This document shows positions 14,722-22,100 of a stretch of 64,000 bases of DNA, in pieces. The position numbers were made by a program, and so were the translations under genes. This DNA comes from SYOC01 sp964441775 (GTDB lineage: Bacteria; Desulfobacterota; Binatia; Bin18). The stretch is from positions 1 to 64,000 of the forward strand of contig CAYTVL010000003.1 of assembly GCA_964441775.1 (NCBI GenBank), read 5' to 3'. The number at the start of each line of letters is the position of its first letter. Position 1 is the stretch's first letter. The notes below the pieces were generated by a model. The model was not told where the DNA came from and did no database searches. It saw nothing but the letters and a program-made list of their open reading frames with translations.

Positions 14722-17439
14722 TCAGTTGTCTTCATCAAGCAACTTGTCGAGCTGGTCGCGGAATCGAAGCTGCAAGTCTTCGATACTTTTGTAGTCAGTG
14801 TAGAAATGACCCAACTCACCTAGTCTTTTCTTAAACGCCGACAATGAAAGGATGTCTTCTTCCCGTATACTGCCAGTTTTGATGTCAGCGTTCTTAAAGA
14901 ACGTGTAAATGCGGGGTCTGCCAGTGGCTTTGAATTGACGGTGCGCAACGTCGAACTCTTCCTCAGTGAACTTGCCAGTCTTAGTGAAGAACAGGCTTAC
15001 AAAGATATCGCAATCGCGGATCGCTTTGTTATATTCATCTTGTAAACGCGTTTCTGACATGACGTCCAGAAAGTTTTCACAGCGAATGATCTGGAGGTAG
15101 ACTCCCGTCTTTTTCAACTGATCGTTTTGCTGGCGAAAATAGAGGTCAAACGCGTTTCGATCTTCTTTTAATTCAGAAGAAGAGGCCAAGAAAATTCGCA
15201 TGGTGCGAGGAGACGGTGAGCGGGCTTCCTTGTTCGCCCAACTTGGCAGTGTGTCCACACGAATGCCGTCCAAAAGTTCCAGTACGTCCACATCCTCATA
15301 ACTGCGCGGGCACTCTACTCGCAGCCGCTGGTCCTCCTTGCGCTGAAGCAAACGCCGATGTTCAAAAAACTCTGGCACGGATTCTGTGCGACAGCGTTTG
15401 CAGTTGCAAGGGACACGCATGTCTACTTTGTCGCGTAGTCCTTGGAAGGACTCATTTAAGGCGTCGAGGTCTGCGGCAATGACGCTGAGCAACGCTTTCC
15501 GTTCCGGGCCACGGGCGCGCAGTTCGATCTCATTCCCAGTAGCCAGGACTTCCACTAACACCGCCGTCTTGTCATGCTCGAACAGTACGCCAGTTACCCA
15601 CGCCATCTCCGGGTCGCGTACAAAGCGATGCTGTCTGACCGTCAGGCGGCTGATGATTCCCTTTGGCAGAAAGTCATAGCGATAACGCAACACCAAATCC
15701 CCGGGGTTGCCCCAATCCACGAGTTGTTGCGGTTTCGCGGGCAGCAACAACTGCGGGGCGAGCCAGGTCTGGGGGTGGCTATCCTTCAGCTCATAGCAGA
15801 GCTCGAACCGCTGCATTAGCGCTAACAATTCGGGGTGCATATCGGCGTACAGGGAATCACGCCACAGACGTTCGCAATCGTCCCGAGTAAAACGACCAAG
15901 TTTCGCTTTGATGATCTCGTCATCCAAGACGCGAAACACTGCTTCGGTGGCCCACTGATTTTGCAAGATCACCGTGCGAGCGAGCAACGGGTCATCCTGA
16001 AAATGCAGGAATACGCCCAGATCGTGAAAATAGCGGCTCAGATGTAGTGCCTTGACTCGGTCAAACTCCAGGTGGCGACTATAGATCTGGAAATATTCCT
16101 GTTGTGAGATGTACGGAGTCTCGTTGGCGCGCTCTTCGATATCAGCCCGCACTTTGATCCAGCGGGCGGGCAGCTCCTCGCCGATGTGGCTGAGGTGACT
16201 GGCAAAATACTCGATTCCCTCACGTACGCGGTCGGCGGCCTCTTTCGACTCCAGATTCCCGGCAAAGCATTCCCGCACATTGTCAAAACGGCCCTTGATG
16301 CCGCCGAGGTCGATGGCTTTACTGCGTCCCCCTTTCTCATTCTGAAAGATCAGTATGGGACTGTGCTCGCTAAACACATCGATCAACTCCAACCAATACT
16401 TAAACCCCTCGTCGGAGACCGACTTGTGGTCTTTACGGGTGTCATCGACGAGAAGGTAGAGCGAGCGGCGGGTCAGAAAGAATTGGTGTGTCGCGTGATA
16501 AATCTCCTGCCCGCCAAAGTCCCACACGTTCAAGCGGAAGCGCCGCCCGTTCGGCAGCAGAAACTCATGCCGGTAGATGTCGATGCCTTTAGTGCTCTCT
16601 TTTTCCGTGGGCAACGGCTGGCCAGGCTGGTACAAACGCCTGAGGAGACTGGTCTTGCCTGCTCCTCCCTCCCCCAGGATAAGCATTTTCGCCTCGTACA
16701 AATGATCGACCTCGCCCGGCGCTAGCTCGCGGAAGTAGTTAAGGATGGCCTCATTGCCTTGATTCACGATCTCAGGAGGAGGATGGATCAACGGACAGTC
16801 TTTGACGTAGATGCCATACCCCTTCCAAAGCTCAGAACTCCAGCGCACGAGGCACCCCTGACTAATCAAGGGAACCAGCAACGAGAGGTCCGAGACTCGC
16901 GTCTTTGTGACGTTCAGTGTTTGCAGCCCCGCTAAGCCCGCCAATGGCGTCAAATCACTGACTTGCGTGTTTGAGAGATTCAGCCATTGTAGCCTGGTCA
17001 CTCTGGCTAACGGGCTTAAATCACTGACCTGCGTACCCGAGAGACCAAGAGTTAGTAGCCCCGGCATACTCGCCAATGGCGTTAGATCACTGACTTGTGT
17101 GTCCGAGGCGCGCAATATTTCCAGCCCCGACACCTTCGCCAACGGAGTCAAATTACTGACCTGCGTGTTCGAGACATCCAACGCTTGCAGTCTTGTCATA
17201 CTCGCCAACGGCGTTAGATTACTGACTTGTGTGTCCGAGGCATCCAACATTTGCAGCCCTGGCACCCTCACCAATGGTGTTAGATCACTGACTTGTGTAT
17301 GCGAGAATGAAATGGACTCTAACCAAATGAGGTCCTCGACTTCGGTGGGGATTTCGCTGAGCCTGCAATTGCTCAGATCAAGCAAAGGATCTCTGGTCCG
17401 TTTGTTTTCAGCGATGCGTCGCAACGCGAGATCAGACAT
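14722..17439 (-). CDS. LRR-Roc-COR protein with TIR-like C-terminal domain
   Basis: About 905 residues from the ATG at 17439 (MSDLALRRIA); an in-frame ATG at 17580 would add 47 unlike residues, and the start is uncertain. Domains in order: six 22-residue leucine-rich repeats; a Roc GTPase with P-loop GEGGAGKTS (about residue 256) and the switch motif DFGGQE (about 310); a COR-type region; a cysteine motif CNCKRC; and a final domain of about 150 residues (RIFLASSSELKEDRNAF ... DCDIFVSLFF ... KTGKFTEEEFDVA) that resembles TIR/DUF4062-type domains. Roco proteins act as regulated GTPases. The added TIR-like effector suggests a signalling or immunity role by analogy with bacterial TIR systems, but this is inference. 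No partner gene is adjacent. Confidence 0.75.
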   Translation of the reverse strand: MSDLALRRIAENKRTRDPLLDLSNCRLSEIPTEVEDLIWLESISFSHTQVSDLTPLVRVPGLQMLDASDTQVSNLTPLASMTRLQALDVSNTQVSNLTPLAKVSGLEILRASDTQVSDLTPLASMPGLLTLGLSGTQVSDLSPLARVTRLQWLNLSNTQVSDLTPLAGLAGLQTLNVTKTRVSDLSLLVPLISQGCLVRWSSELWKGYGIYVKDCPLIHPPPEIVNQGNEAILNYFRELAPGEVDHLYEAKMLILGEGGAGKTSLLRRLYQPGQPLPTEKESTKGIDIYRHEFLLPNGRRFRLNVWDFGGQEIYHATHQFFLTRRSLYLLVDDTRKDHKSVSDEGFKYWLELIDVFSEHSPILIFQNEKGGRSKAIDLGGIKGRFDNVRECFAGNLESKEAADRVREGIEYFASHLSHIGEELPARWIKVRADIEERANETPYISQQEYFQIYSRHLEFDRVKALHLSRYFHDLGVFLHFQDDPLLARTVILQNQWATEAVFRVLDDEIIKAKLGRFTRDDCERLWRDSLYADMHPELLALMQRFELCYELKDSHPQTWLAPQLLLPAKPQQLVDWGNPGDLVLRYRYDFLPKGIISRLTVRQHRFVRDPEMAWVTGVLFEHDKTAVLVEVLATGNEIELRARGPERKALLSVIAADLDALNESFQGLRDKVDMRVPCNCKRCRTESVPEFFEHRRLLQRKEDQRLRVECPRSYEDVDVLELLDGIRVDTLPSWANKEARSPSPRTMRIFLASSSELKEDRNAFDLYFRQQNDQLKKTGVYLQIIRCENFLDVMSETRLQDEYNKAIRDCDIFVSLFFTKTGKFTEEEFDVAHRQFKATGRPRIYTFFKNADIKTGSIREEDILSLSAFKKRLGELGHFYTDYKSIEDLQLRFRDQLDKLLDEDN
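16897..17292 (-). repeat. Six tandem 66-bp units encoding leucine-rich repeats
   Basis: Six 22-codon units of the form VS(D/N)L(T/S)PLA..x-LQ.L..S.TQ lie end to end. Similarity is high at the nucleotide level as well (GTTAGATCACTGACTTGTGT recurs), which points to fairly recent duplication and possible copy-number variation. Confidence 0.8.
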
Positions 17440-17656
17440 CGTGTTTTCCCCATTACGAAGCGGCGGTTTTGCGTTCCTTTGGACTCTTACCGCATCACAC
17501 TGAATATCGCCAGAGCTGAGGGTGGACAATGAAAGATCATTACCCTGGTCCATTTGGCAAAAGAAAGATATCTTAGCCATCGCTCAACAAGCTCCTGGGG
17601 TGTCATGAGTGTTTGTTGAGCCTGTCAATGCAATAAGGAATAAGGGAGGAGCCGTC

Positions 17657-18847
17657 ATGGACTTTCAATACACTCCGGAACAAGAAGCCTATCGCGCCAA
17701 GGTGCGCGCCTGGCTTGATGCCAATCTTCCCAAAGAGTTGTGCGTCGAAGATGCACGTGACGAGCGTATCGCCCCAGACCGCGAAACGTTTGTGAAACGC
17801 CGCGCGTGGCAACGCAAAATGTACGATGCCGGTTGGGTCGGCATCGCTTGGCCGAAGCAGTATGGCGGCCAGGGCGCAGAGCTAATGGAACAAGTGGTTT
17901 TTGACGAAGAATACACCCGTGCACGGGCCCCAGTGTTGCCCGGCTACTCGGGTGTTGCCCTTTGTGGCCCGACGCTCATGCAGTGGGGCACGGATGAGCA
18001 GAAAGAGCGTTTTCTGAAGCGAACCTTGAAAGGAGAAGTCATTTGGTGCCAAGGCTATTCGGAACCTGACGCGGGCTCCGACTTGGCGGGGCTGCAAACC
18101 CGCGCCGTGGATATGGGCGACTATTTTGTTGTCAATGGTCAGAAGGTGTGGACCTCCGGGGCCCAGTATGCGGACTGGATCTTCATGCTGGCGCGCACTG
18201 ATCCCAACGCGCCGAAACATAACGGCATCAGTTATCTCCTGGTCGATATGAAAACGCCAGGCATCACCGTGCGGCCCCTCGTGCTGGCGAACGGCCACGC
18301 CCATTTCAACGAAGTCTTCTTTGAAGACGTGCGCGTGCCGAAAATGAATCTGGTCGGTCCGCAGAACGAAGGCTGGAAGGTAACGATCACCACACTGATG
18401 TTCGAACGCTCGATCGCGGGCGGCGGCAATTATAGAGAACAAGTGGAACGCTTGGCGGCGCTCGCTCATCAAGTTGAGATCAACGGGCAGATCGCTTGGG
18501 AACAGTCATGGGTGCGACAGAAGCTAGCGCACTTGCTCACTGAATGTGAAAGCCTTAGCTTGACGCGGCTACGCACTCTCACTCGTCAGCTTAAAGGCCT
18601 GCCGCCGGGGCCAGAGGGTTCAATGTTAAAACTGACCGGCTCTGAACTCGGCGTGCGCATCGCGCAATTCGCAAGTGAAATGTTGGGAGATTTCGCCGTC
18701 ACCAACACCACCTTCGACGCTGTTCCCGACGCCCCGCGTTGGGTGAATCGGGTGCTCAGCGCCCGCCAATACACCATCGCCGGAGGCACTAGCGAGATTC
18801 AACACAACATCATCGGCGAGCGCGTGTTGGGGTTGCCGAAGGGATAA
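17657..18847 (+). CDS. Acyl-CoA dehydrogenase
   Basis: 396 residues, the usual length. The helical N-terminal domain (MDFQYTPEQEAYRAKVRAWL), the flavin-contact motif CQGYSEPDAGSDLA (about 133-146), the central beta domain (VNGQKVWTSGA), and the C-terminal GGTSEIQHNIIGERVLGLP are all present. It catalyses FAD-dependent alpha,beta-dehydrogenation of an acyl-CoA, passing electrons to ETF. Chain specificity cannot be told. ATG 17657 follows GGGAGGAG; sixteen upstream codons are rejected. It is a single gene, divergent from the Roco gene. Confidence 0.9.
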   Translation: MDFQYTPEQEAYRAKVRAWLDANLPKELCVEDARDERIAPDRETFVKRRAWQRKMYDAGWVGIAWPKQYGGQGAELMEQVVFDEEYTRARAPVLPGYSGVALCGPTLMQWGTDEQKERFLKRTLKGEVIWCQGYSEPDAGSDLAGLQTRAVDMGDYFVVNGQKVWTSGAQYADWIFMLARTDPNAPKHNGISYLLVDMKTPGITVRPLVLANGHAHFNEVFFEDVRVPKMNLVGPQNEGWKVTITTLMFERSIAGGGNYREQVERLAALAHQVEINGQIAWEQSWVRQKLAHLLTECESLSLTRLRTLTRQLKGLPPGPEGSMLKLTGSELGVRIAQFASEMLGDFAVTNTTFDAVPDAPRWVNRVLSARQYTIAGGTSEIQHNIIGERVLGLPKG

Positions 18848-18868
18848 AGGCATTCCGCTGGAGTCCCC

Positions 18869-18950
18869 CGCCCGGACATGAAGTGTCCGGGCTACGAGGC
18901 GACGCTGGCTGAAGCCAGCTTGCAAACCCCGAAGCCCCACGTGATGGGGC
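18869..18950. repeat. Cluster of three hairpins downstream of the acyl-CoA dehydrogenase
   Basis: Three short palindromes follow one another: GCCCGGACA/TGTCCGGGC (18869-18891), GCTGGC/GCCAGC (18904-18919) and GCCCCA/TGGGGC (18934-18950). They sit between convergent genes, so they may act as terminators, although T-runs are missing. The first one resembles the hairpin at 11783 and is also followed by CTAC. Confidence 0.55.
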
Positions 18951-18988
18951 GCCACGTTGGAGCCCTGCGATTCATGACCGGGTAAACT

Positions 18989-19345
18989 TTACTGGCCATC
19001 GTGCCGTTCTTGATAGACCTGCCGACTGACCGCGTTTTCTTCTTGATTGAGCTGCTTTTGTTCGGCTCTGGTAATATGGCCGTTGTTTTGCGAAGCAAAG
19101 CTCCGCTCTTGTTGCCGAATCTGTCGATCTTCCTGTCGAAGCTGACGCGCCTCCTGCGGGGTGAGTTGTCCATTTCTGAGTCCAGCGTGAATACGAGCAT
19201 GTTGTCGCTCCAAGCGATCATTGACCTGATCCCGACGAGGATGATGACGTTCCCAGCGAGTTTCTGCTATGGCCGCGGTCCCGGTCCATAACAGCCCAGC
19301 AATGAGTCCAGCACTGACAATTGACAGCAGACGAGTATTTTTCAT
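18989..19345 (-). CDS. Small periplasmic basic helical protein
   Basis: 118 residues. Signal peptide with hydrophobic core IVSAGLIAGLLWTGTAAIA (residues about 8-26). The mature part is two similar helical segments: RIHAGLRNGQLTPQEARQL and the later NNGHITRAEQKQL, each with an acidic or Asn/Gly turn that resembles a degenerate EF-hand-like or Spy-like repeat. The function is unknown; comparable secreted repeat proteins are often envelope-stress genes. The AGGAGG site is well placed. An ECF-type promoter on the same strand lies 25-50 bases upstream and matches the one upstream of the sigma gene on the other strand. Confidence 0.7.
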   Translation of the reverse strand: MKNTRLLSIVSAGLIAGLLWTGTAAIAETRWERHHPRRDQVNDRLERQHARIHAGLRNGQLTPQEARQLRQEDRQIRQQERSFASQNNGHITRAEQKQLNQEENAVSRQVYQERHDGQ

Positions 19346-19369
19346 ATCTGTGTCCTCCTGTCTTTGAAG

Positions 19370-19395
19370 AACGTATAAGTAGTAAAAAAGTTCCC
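19370..19395 (-). promoter_or_regulatory. ECF-type promoter for the small periplasmic protein
   Basis: On the minus strand GGGAAC (19395-19390) is followed after 15 bases by ACGTT (19374-19370), which equals the general ECF consensus GGAAC-N16-CGTT. The same spacing and flanking bases (CCGGGAACTTTTT ... GACAG) occur in the divergent promoter at 19527-19552. Confidence 0.65.
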
Positions 19396-19526
19396 GGCAA
19401 AGAGTTAGCTTCGTTCATCTTCCGCTCACCCGGGAGAATTTCCATGATAGCGACTTAACAACCTGTGCTTGAGCGCGCACAGGGAGGATTGCCGAAGTGC
19501 ATCGTATCGGACAATAAGGAAGCTCC

Positions 19527-19552
19527 GGGAACTTTTTCTCAACTCAAACGTT
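19527..19552 (+). promoter_or_regulatory. ECF-type autoregulatory promoter of the sigma factor operon
   Basis: GGGAAC at 19527-19532, 15 bases, then ACGTT at 19548-19552. It is nearly identical in its boxes and spacing to the divergent site, and the pair points to regulation by the sigma factor encoded just downstream. Transcription would begin near 19560, so the sigma protein must start after this point. Confidence 0.65.
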
Positions 19553-19614
19553 TTCCTAGACAGCGTCCCGACTCAACCAGGAAAGAGCTTAAGGCCAGAG
19601 GAAAGGACAGGGCT

Positions 19615-20289
19615 TTGCCCCACCAGACGCCTCGCAGCGACGGACTCCCGCCGACGGCTCAGCAGGGAACAGAGCAGGAGGACTTGCCTCTCATCACGCA
19701 AGCGCAAGCCGGAGATCGTGAGGCTTTTGCGGTACTCGTCCAACGACATGGGAAAGCCGTGTTTTCTCTGATCGATAAAATGCTTCGAGATCGTCATGCA
19801 GCAGAGGACTTGTGGCAGGAAACTTTCGTGCGCGCCTTGGAAAACCTTACTTCGTACGAGCCCCGCTTACGCGCGGATGGGACAGGTCCCAGTTTTGCGT
19901 CGTGGCTATACCGCATCGCAGCGAACCTGACGCTCGATGAGCTACGCAAACGCAATCGGTGGAAATTTTTATCTTGGGGCCCGTTTACGTCTAGGCGCAC
20001 GCAGGACTCTGAAGATGTGGAGGAGTATGATCCTCCCGTAGAGATGCCGGACGCCTTGGAAGCGCTGGCGACAAAGGAAGATATCCTCCGTGTACGACGG
20101 GCGCTGGATGCCCTTCCGCCGGAGTGGCGTATGATGCTCATTCTGCGAGAGTTTCAGGATCTTCGGTATGAAGAGATCGCTGAGATTATCAATGCACCCA
20201 TTGGTACGGTCCGTTCCCGTCTTGCGCGAGCACGAGAACAGTTACGCGTCGCGCTCCTGCAACACACTGCACAGAGGGCTGCCTCATGA
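19615..20289 (+). CDS. ECF-type RNA polymerase sigma factor
   Basis: About 224 residues from the TTG at 19615. The frame is open from a GTG at 19465, but that start lacks a ribosome site, lies upstream of the predicted promoter and adds 50 unlike residues; TTG 19615 has AAGGA seven bases before it. Region 2 runs from about DREAFAVLVQRHGKAVFSL through RDRHAAEDLWQETFVRAL (core binding and -10 reading); region 4 contains LPPEWRMMLILREFQDLRYEEIAEI and GTVRSRLARAREQLR (helix-turn-helix reading -35). The stop overlaps the anti-sigma ATG by four bases. Both divergent promoters fit its expected binding site. Confidence 0.8.
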   Translation: MPHQTPRSDGLPPTAQQGTEQEDLPLITQAQAGDREAFAVLVQRHGKAVFSLIDKMLRDRHAAEDLWQETFVRALENLTSYEPRLRADGTGPSFASWLYRIAANLTLDELRKRNRWKFLSWGPFTSRRTQDSEDVEEYDPPVEMPDALEALATKEDILRVRRALDALPPEWRMMLILREFQDLRYEEIAEIINAPIGTVRSRLARAREQLRVALLQHTAQRAAS

Positions 20290-20825
20290 CGTGCCGTCAC
20301 TGTCAACAATTGCTCAGTCCCTATCTCGACAATGCCCTCTCCGATACTGAGCGCGAAGACCTTGCGACTCATCTGCCGGAGTGCACGGTCTGTCGAGAGA
20401 TTCTCCGGCAACTGGAGAGCACCCGCCAGCTCCTCCAAACTCTTCCCGCTCGTGAAATCACTCCGGCAATGGAAACGCAATTGTGGGAACGACTCATCTC
20501 TGTCAAAACATCGAAAAACCACTGGCGGAAGGCAATCCCTTTCCTTCACCGCGGTCGTGAGGGCTCCGAGTTCATAGTCCGCCTCCTTTCCTGGCGTCAC
20601 TGGGGCGGGCTCTCCCTGGGAACACTCGTGACGGCAGCGGCGACGCTGTTGTTTTACATTGCTGCCCCGCTCGAACAGCGCGATCCAGTGACAACAGTTG
20701 CATTCAGCAATCAACTCTTAGAGGCGCTGGACTATGATCAGAAGACGCTCACCGAAGATCCTGCGGAAATTCCGGCTTGGCCTGAAGAAATCTCAGCCTG
20801 GGATACCGATGATGCGCAAGATTAA
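20286..20825 (+). CDS. Anti-sigma factor with zinc-binding domain
   Basis: 179 residues. The N-terminal zf-HC2/ZAS domain has Cys3, His29, Cys33 and Cys36 (H-x3-C-x2-C), the pattern that sequesters ECF sigma factors. One TM helix lies near residues 102-122 (LGTLVTAAATLLFYIAAPL), so the C-terminal part, acidic and short, would sit outside the membrane. Translation is coupled to the sigma gene by an ATGA overlap. It should hold the sigma factor inactive until an envelope or redox signal appears. Confidence 0.8.
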   Translation: MTCRHCQQLLSPYLDNALSDTEREDLATHLPECTVCREILRQLESTRQLLQTLPAREITPAMETQLWERLISVKTSKNHWRKAIPFLHRGREGSEFIVRLLSWRHWGGLSLGTLVTAAATLLFYIAAPLEQRDPVTTVAFSNQLLEALDYDQKTLTEDPAEIPAWPEEISAWDTDDAQD

Positions 20826-21399
20826 TGTCAGTGTGGTATTGCTCTTCTGTTGTTGGGGATTCAGTGTCGGACTCGCCGCTGCCCAACCGCTTTTCCAACG
20901 AAGAGAAGGACAGTTCGCGCCTGGACCGGCGGCGCCGCGCAGCGGATCGGCCCTCTTGTCCGAGGCCGAACATCCCGACGGGCAAGGCTGCCCGTGGAGA
21001 CGGGAAGGACAAAGAACGCTGCTTCGGCAGCAGCGTGAAGGGCTCCATACACGACTGGAGCACATCCGGAGCATAGCGGAACGGTTCATGCGGAACCCCT
21101 CTGCTTCGGACGACGACAAAGCAAAAGCACAACGGCTTTTAGAGTTGACAAAAACTTGGGAGGAGTTACGACAAAAACTTGATGATTCGAGAGAAACGTT
21201 TTTTCAGAGTAACCAAAAAGATATTGATGAGCTGTGTCAGCTCTGGGAACGCGCCAAGTCCCTCCGCCAAACGCTCAAGGAGAAACGTGAGCAAGTAATG
21301 CTGGAGAATCGCCGCACTCGGGAAGACTTGATCAGGGTCAGACAAGAAGTGCGCGACATCGCTGAGTCCATCCGACAACAGAGCAAAAGAGCGGAATAG
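20809..21399 (+). CDS. Secreted coiled-coil protein of the ECF operon
   Basis: About 196 residues from ATG 20809 (a second ATG follows directly). Signal peptide with core VSVVLLFCCWGFSVGLAAA, then a short Pro/Arg-rich segment and a long charged helix from about residue 65 to the end (LEHIRSIAERFMRNPSASDDDKAKAQRLLELTKTW in outline), rich in Leu, Arg, Glu and Lys. This is similar in build to periplasmic sensor chaperones such as Spy/CpxP and heavy-metal sensors, but no exact family motif is visible. Its start lies inside the end of the anti-sigma gene, which argues for operon function, perhaps as a signal-sensing partner. Confidence 0.6.
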   Translation: MMRKINVSVVLLFCCWGFSVGLAAAQPLFQRREGQFAPGPAAPRSGSALLSEAEHPDGQGCPWRREGQRTLLRQQREGLHTRLEHIRSIAERFMRNPSASDDDKAKAQRLLELTKTWEELRQKLDDSRETFFQSNQKDIDELCQLWERAKSLRQTLKEKREQVMLENRRTREDLIRVRQEVRDIAESIRQQSKRAE

Positions 21400-21451
21400 G
21401 AGGATCAGCGCCGCTCTGCCCCGAGACAATCATCAGTCCGTCGATAGGTGC

Positions 21452-21492
21452 AAAACCAAGAGTGGCTTGTGTGTGTTTCTCTCTTGGTTTTT
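21452..21492 (+). terminator. Rho-independent terminator after the ECF operon
   Basis: AAAACCAAGAG (21452-21462) pairs perfectly with CTCTTGGTTTT (21481-21491), with an 18-base GT-rich loop and a run of T at 21488-21492. The stop of the coiled-coil gene is 53 bases upstream. Confidence 0.6.
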
Positions 21493-21533
21493 ACTGGAAG
21501 ACGCGATGCATCAGACTGGAAGGAGGACACCGT

Positions 21534-21803
21534 ATGTGGCTACGCCGAGTAAGCGTATTGCTGCTTGGAATGACACTGTTAACGAATTGCACGGCGATGG
21601 ACCCGCACGCGGCAGCGCAACAGCAGGCCCAAGAGTATTACGGGCGGTCCTATGAAAGTCTCAGTCCGCAAGAAAAGATGCGCCTTGAAGACCATCTCTC
21701 ACGACAGAGCAATGCGGGGTGGCGAACCTCGGCTCAAGTCGCCTCTGGCGTGGGCCATCTCCTTCAAGGGGCAGGCTTGTTGGTGCTGGGGGCGCGGCGT
21801 TGA
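21534..21803 (+). CDS. Small lipoprotein-like hypothetical protein
   Basis: 89 residues from ATG 21534 with AAGGAGG. A short signal sequence ends in LLTNC, a possible lipobox (Asn before Cys is unusual). The mature part has EYYGRSYESLSPQEKMRLEDHL, then a helix and a C-terminal hydrophobic segment VGHLLQGAGLLVLGARR. No family is recognised. It follows the ECF operon terminator and may be a separate transcript. Confidence 0.5.
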   Translation: MWLRRVSVLLLGMTLLTNCTAMDPHAAAQQQAQEYYGRSYESLSPQEKMRLEDHLSRQSNAGWRTSAQVASGVGHLLQGAGLLVLGARR

Positions 21804-21892
21804 AGAGGTCACCTTGTTGAACCGTCTAGATTGTGCGCTTATCTGCCCGGTGGCTCTTGACTGCAAGCGTTCTTCCTGTCACCATTGCCCAC

Positions 21893-21946
21893 GTGATTAC
21901 TCATCGTCCATCCACTCATCGTTGTTGTTGGTGGTGGCTGCCTTAA
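21893..21946 (+). CDS. trpL: trp leader peptide (Trp-Trp-Trp)
   Basis: A 17-residue frame starting at GTG 21893 reads MITHRPSTHRCCWWWLP and stops at 21946. Three tandem TGG codons at 21929-21937 sit just before the 1:2 attenuator hairpin, which is the position needed for tryptophan-starved ribosomes to stall. The frame is open from 21830, so GTG 21833 or TTG 21857 could also start it; none has a strong Shine-Dalgarno site. Confidence 0.7.
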   Translation: MITHRPSTHRCCWWWLP

Positions 21947-22017
21947 CAGGCGGCCGGGACGTCTTACATGGAACTTCCACGGAGCCGCCTTGAGATCGAG
22001 GCGGCTCCGGCATTTTT
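21936..22017 (+). promoter_or_regulatory. trp transcription attenuator
   Basis: Four mutually exclusive segments can be read. Segment 1, GGCTGCC (21936-21942), pairs with segment 2, GGCGGCC (21949-21955), with one G-U pair. AGGCGGC (21948-21954) can instead pair with segment 3, GCCGCCT (21984-21990), as antiterminator. Segment 3 as CGGAGCCGCCT (21980-21990) pairs with segment 4, AGGCGGCTCCG (21999-22009), as an 11-bp terminator followed by TTTTT. Stalling at the three Trp codons would cover segment 1 and favour the antiterminator. Confidence 0.8.
21980..22017 (+). terminator. Attenuator terminator hairpin
   Basis: Perfect 11-bp G+C-rich stem with an 8-base loop, then CGCATTTTT-like T-run at 22013-22017. 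A second perfect 9-bp hairpin (TAGGGCCGC/GCGGCCCTA, 22017-22052) follows directly; its role is unclear. Confidence 0.75.
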
Positions 22018-22100
22018 AGGGCCGCCGTCTCGAATCCGAGGTTGCGGCCCTAGTGCTTTGCAGGGCCTGGCTCCTAGATAAAGAAACGGAGGAGTTAGTT

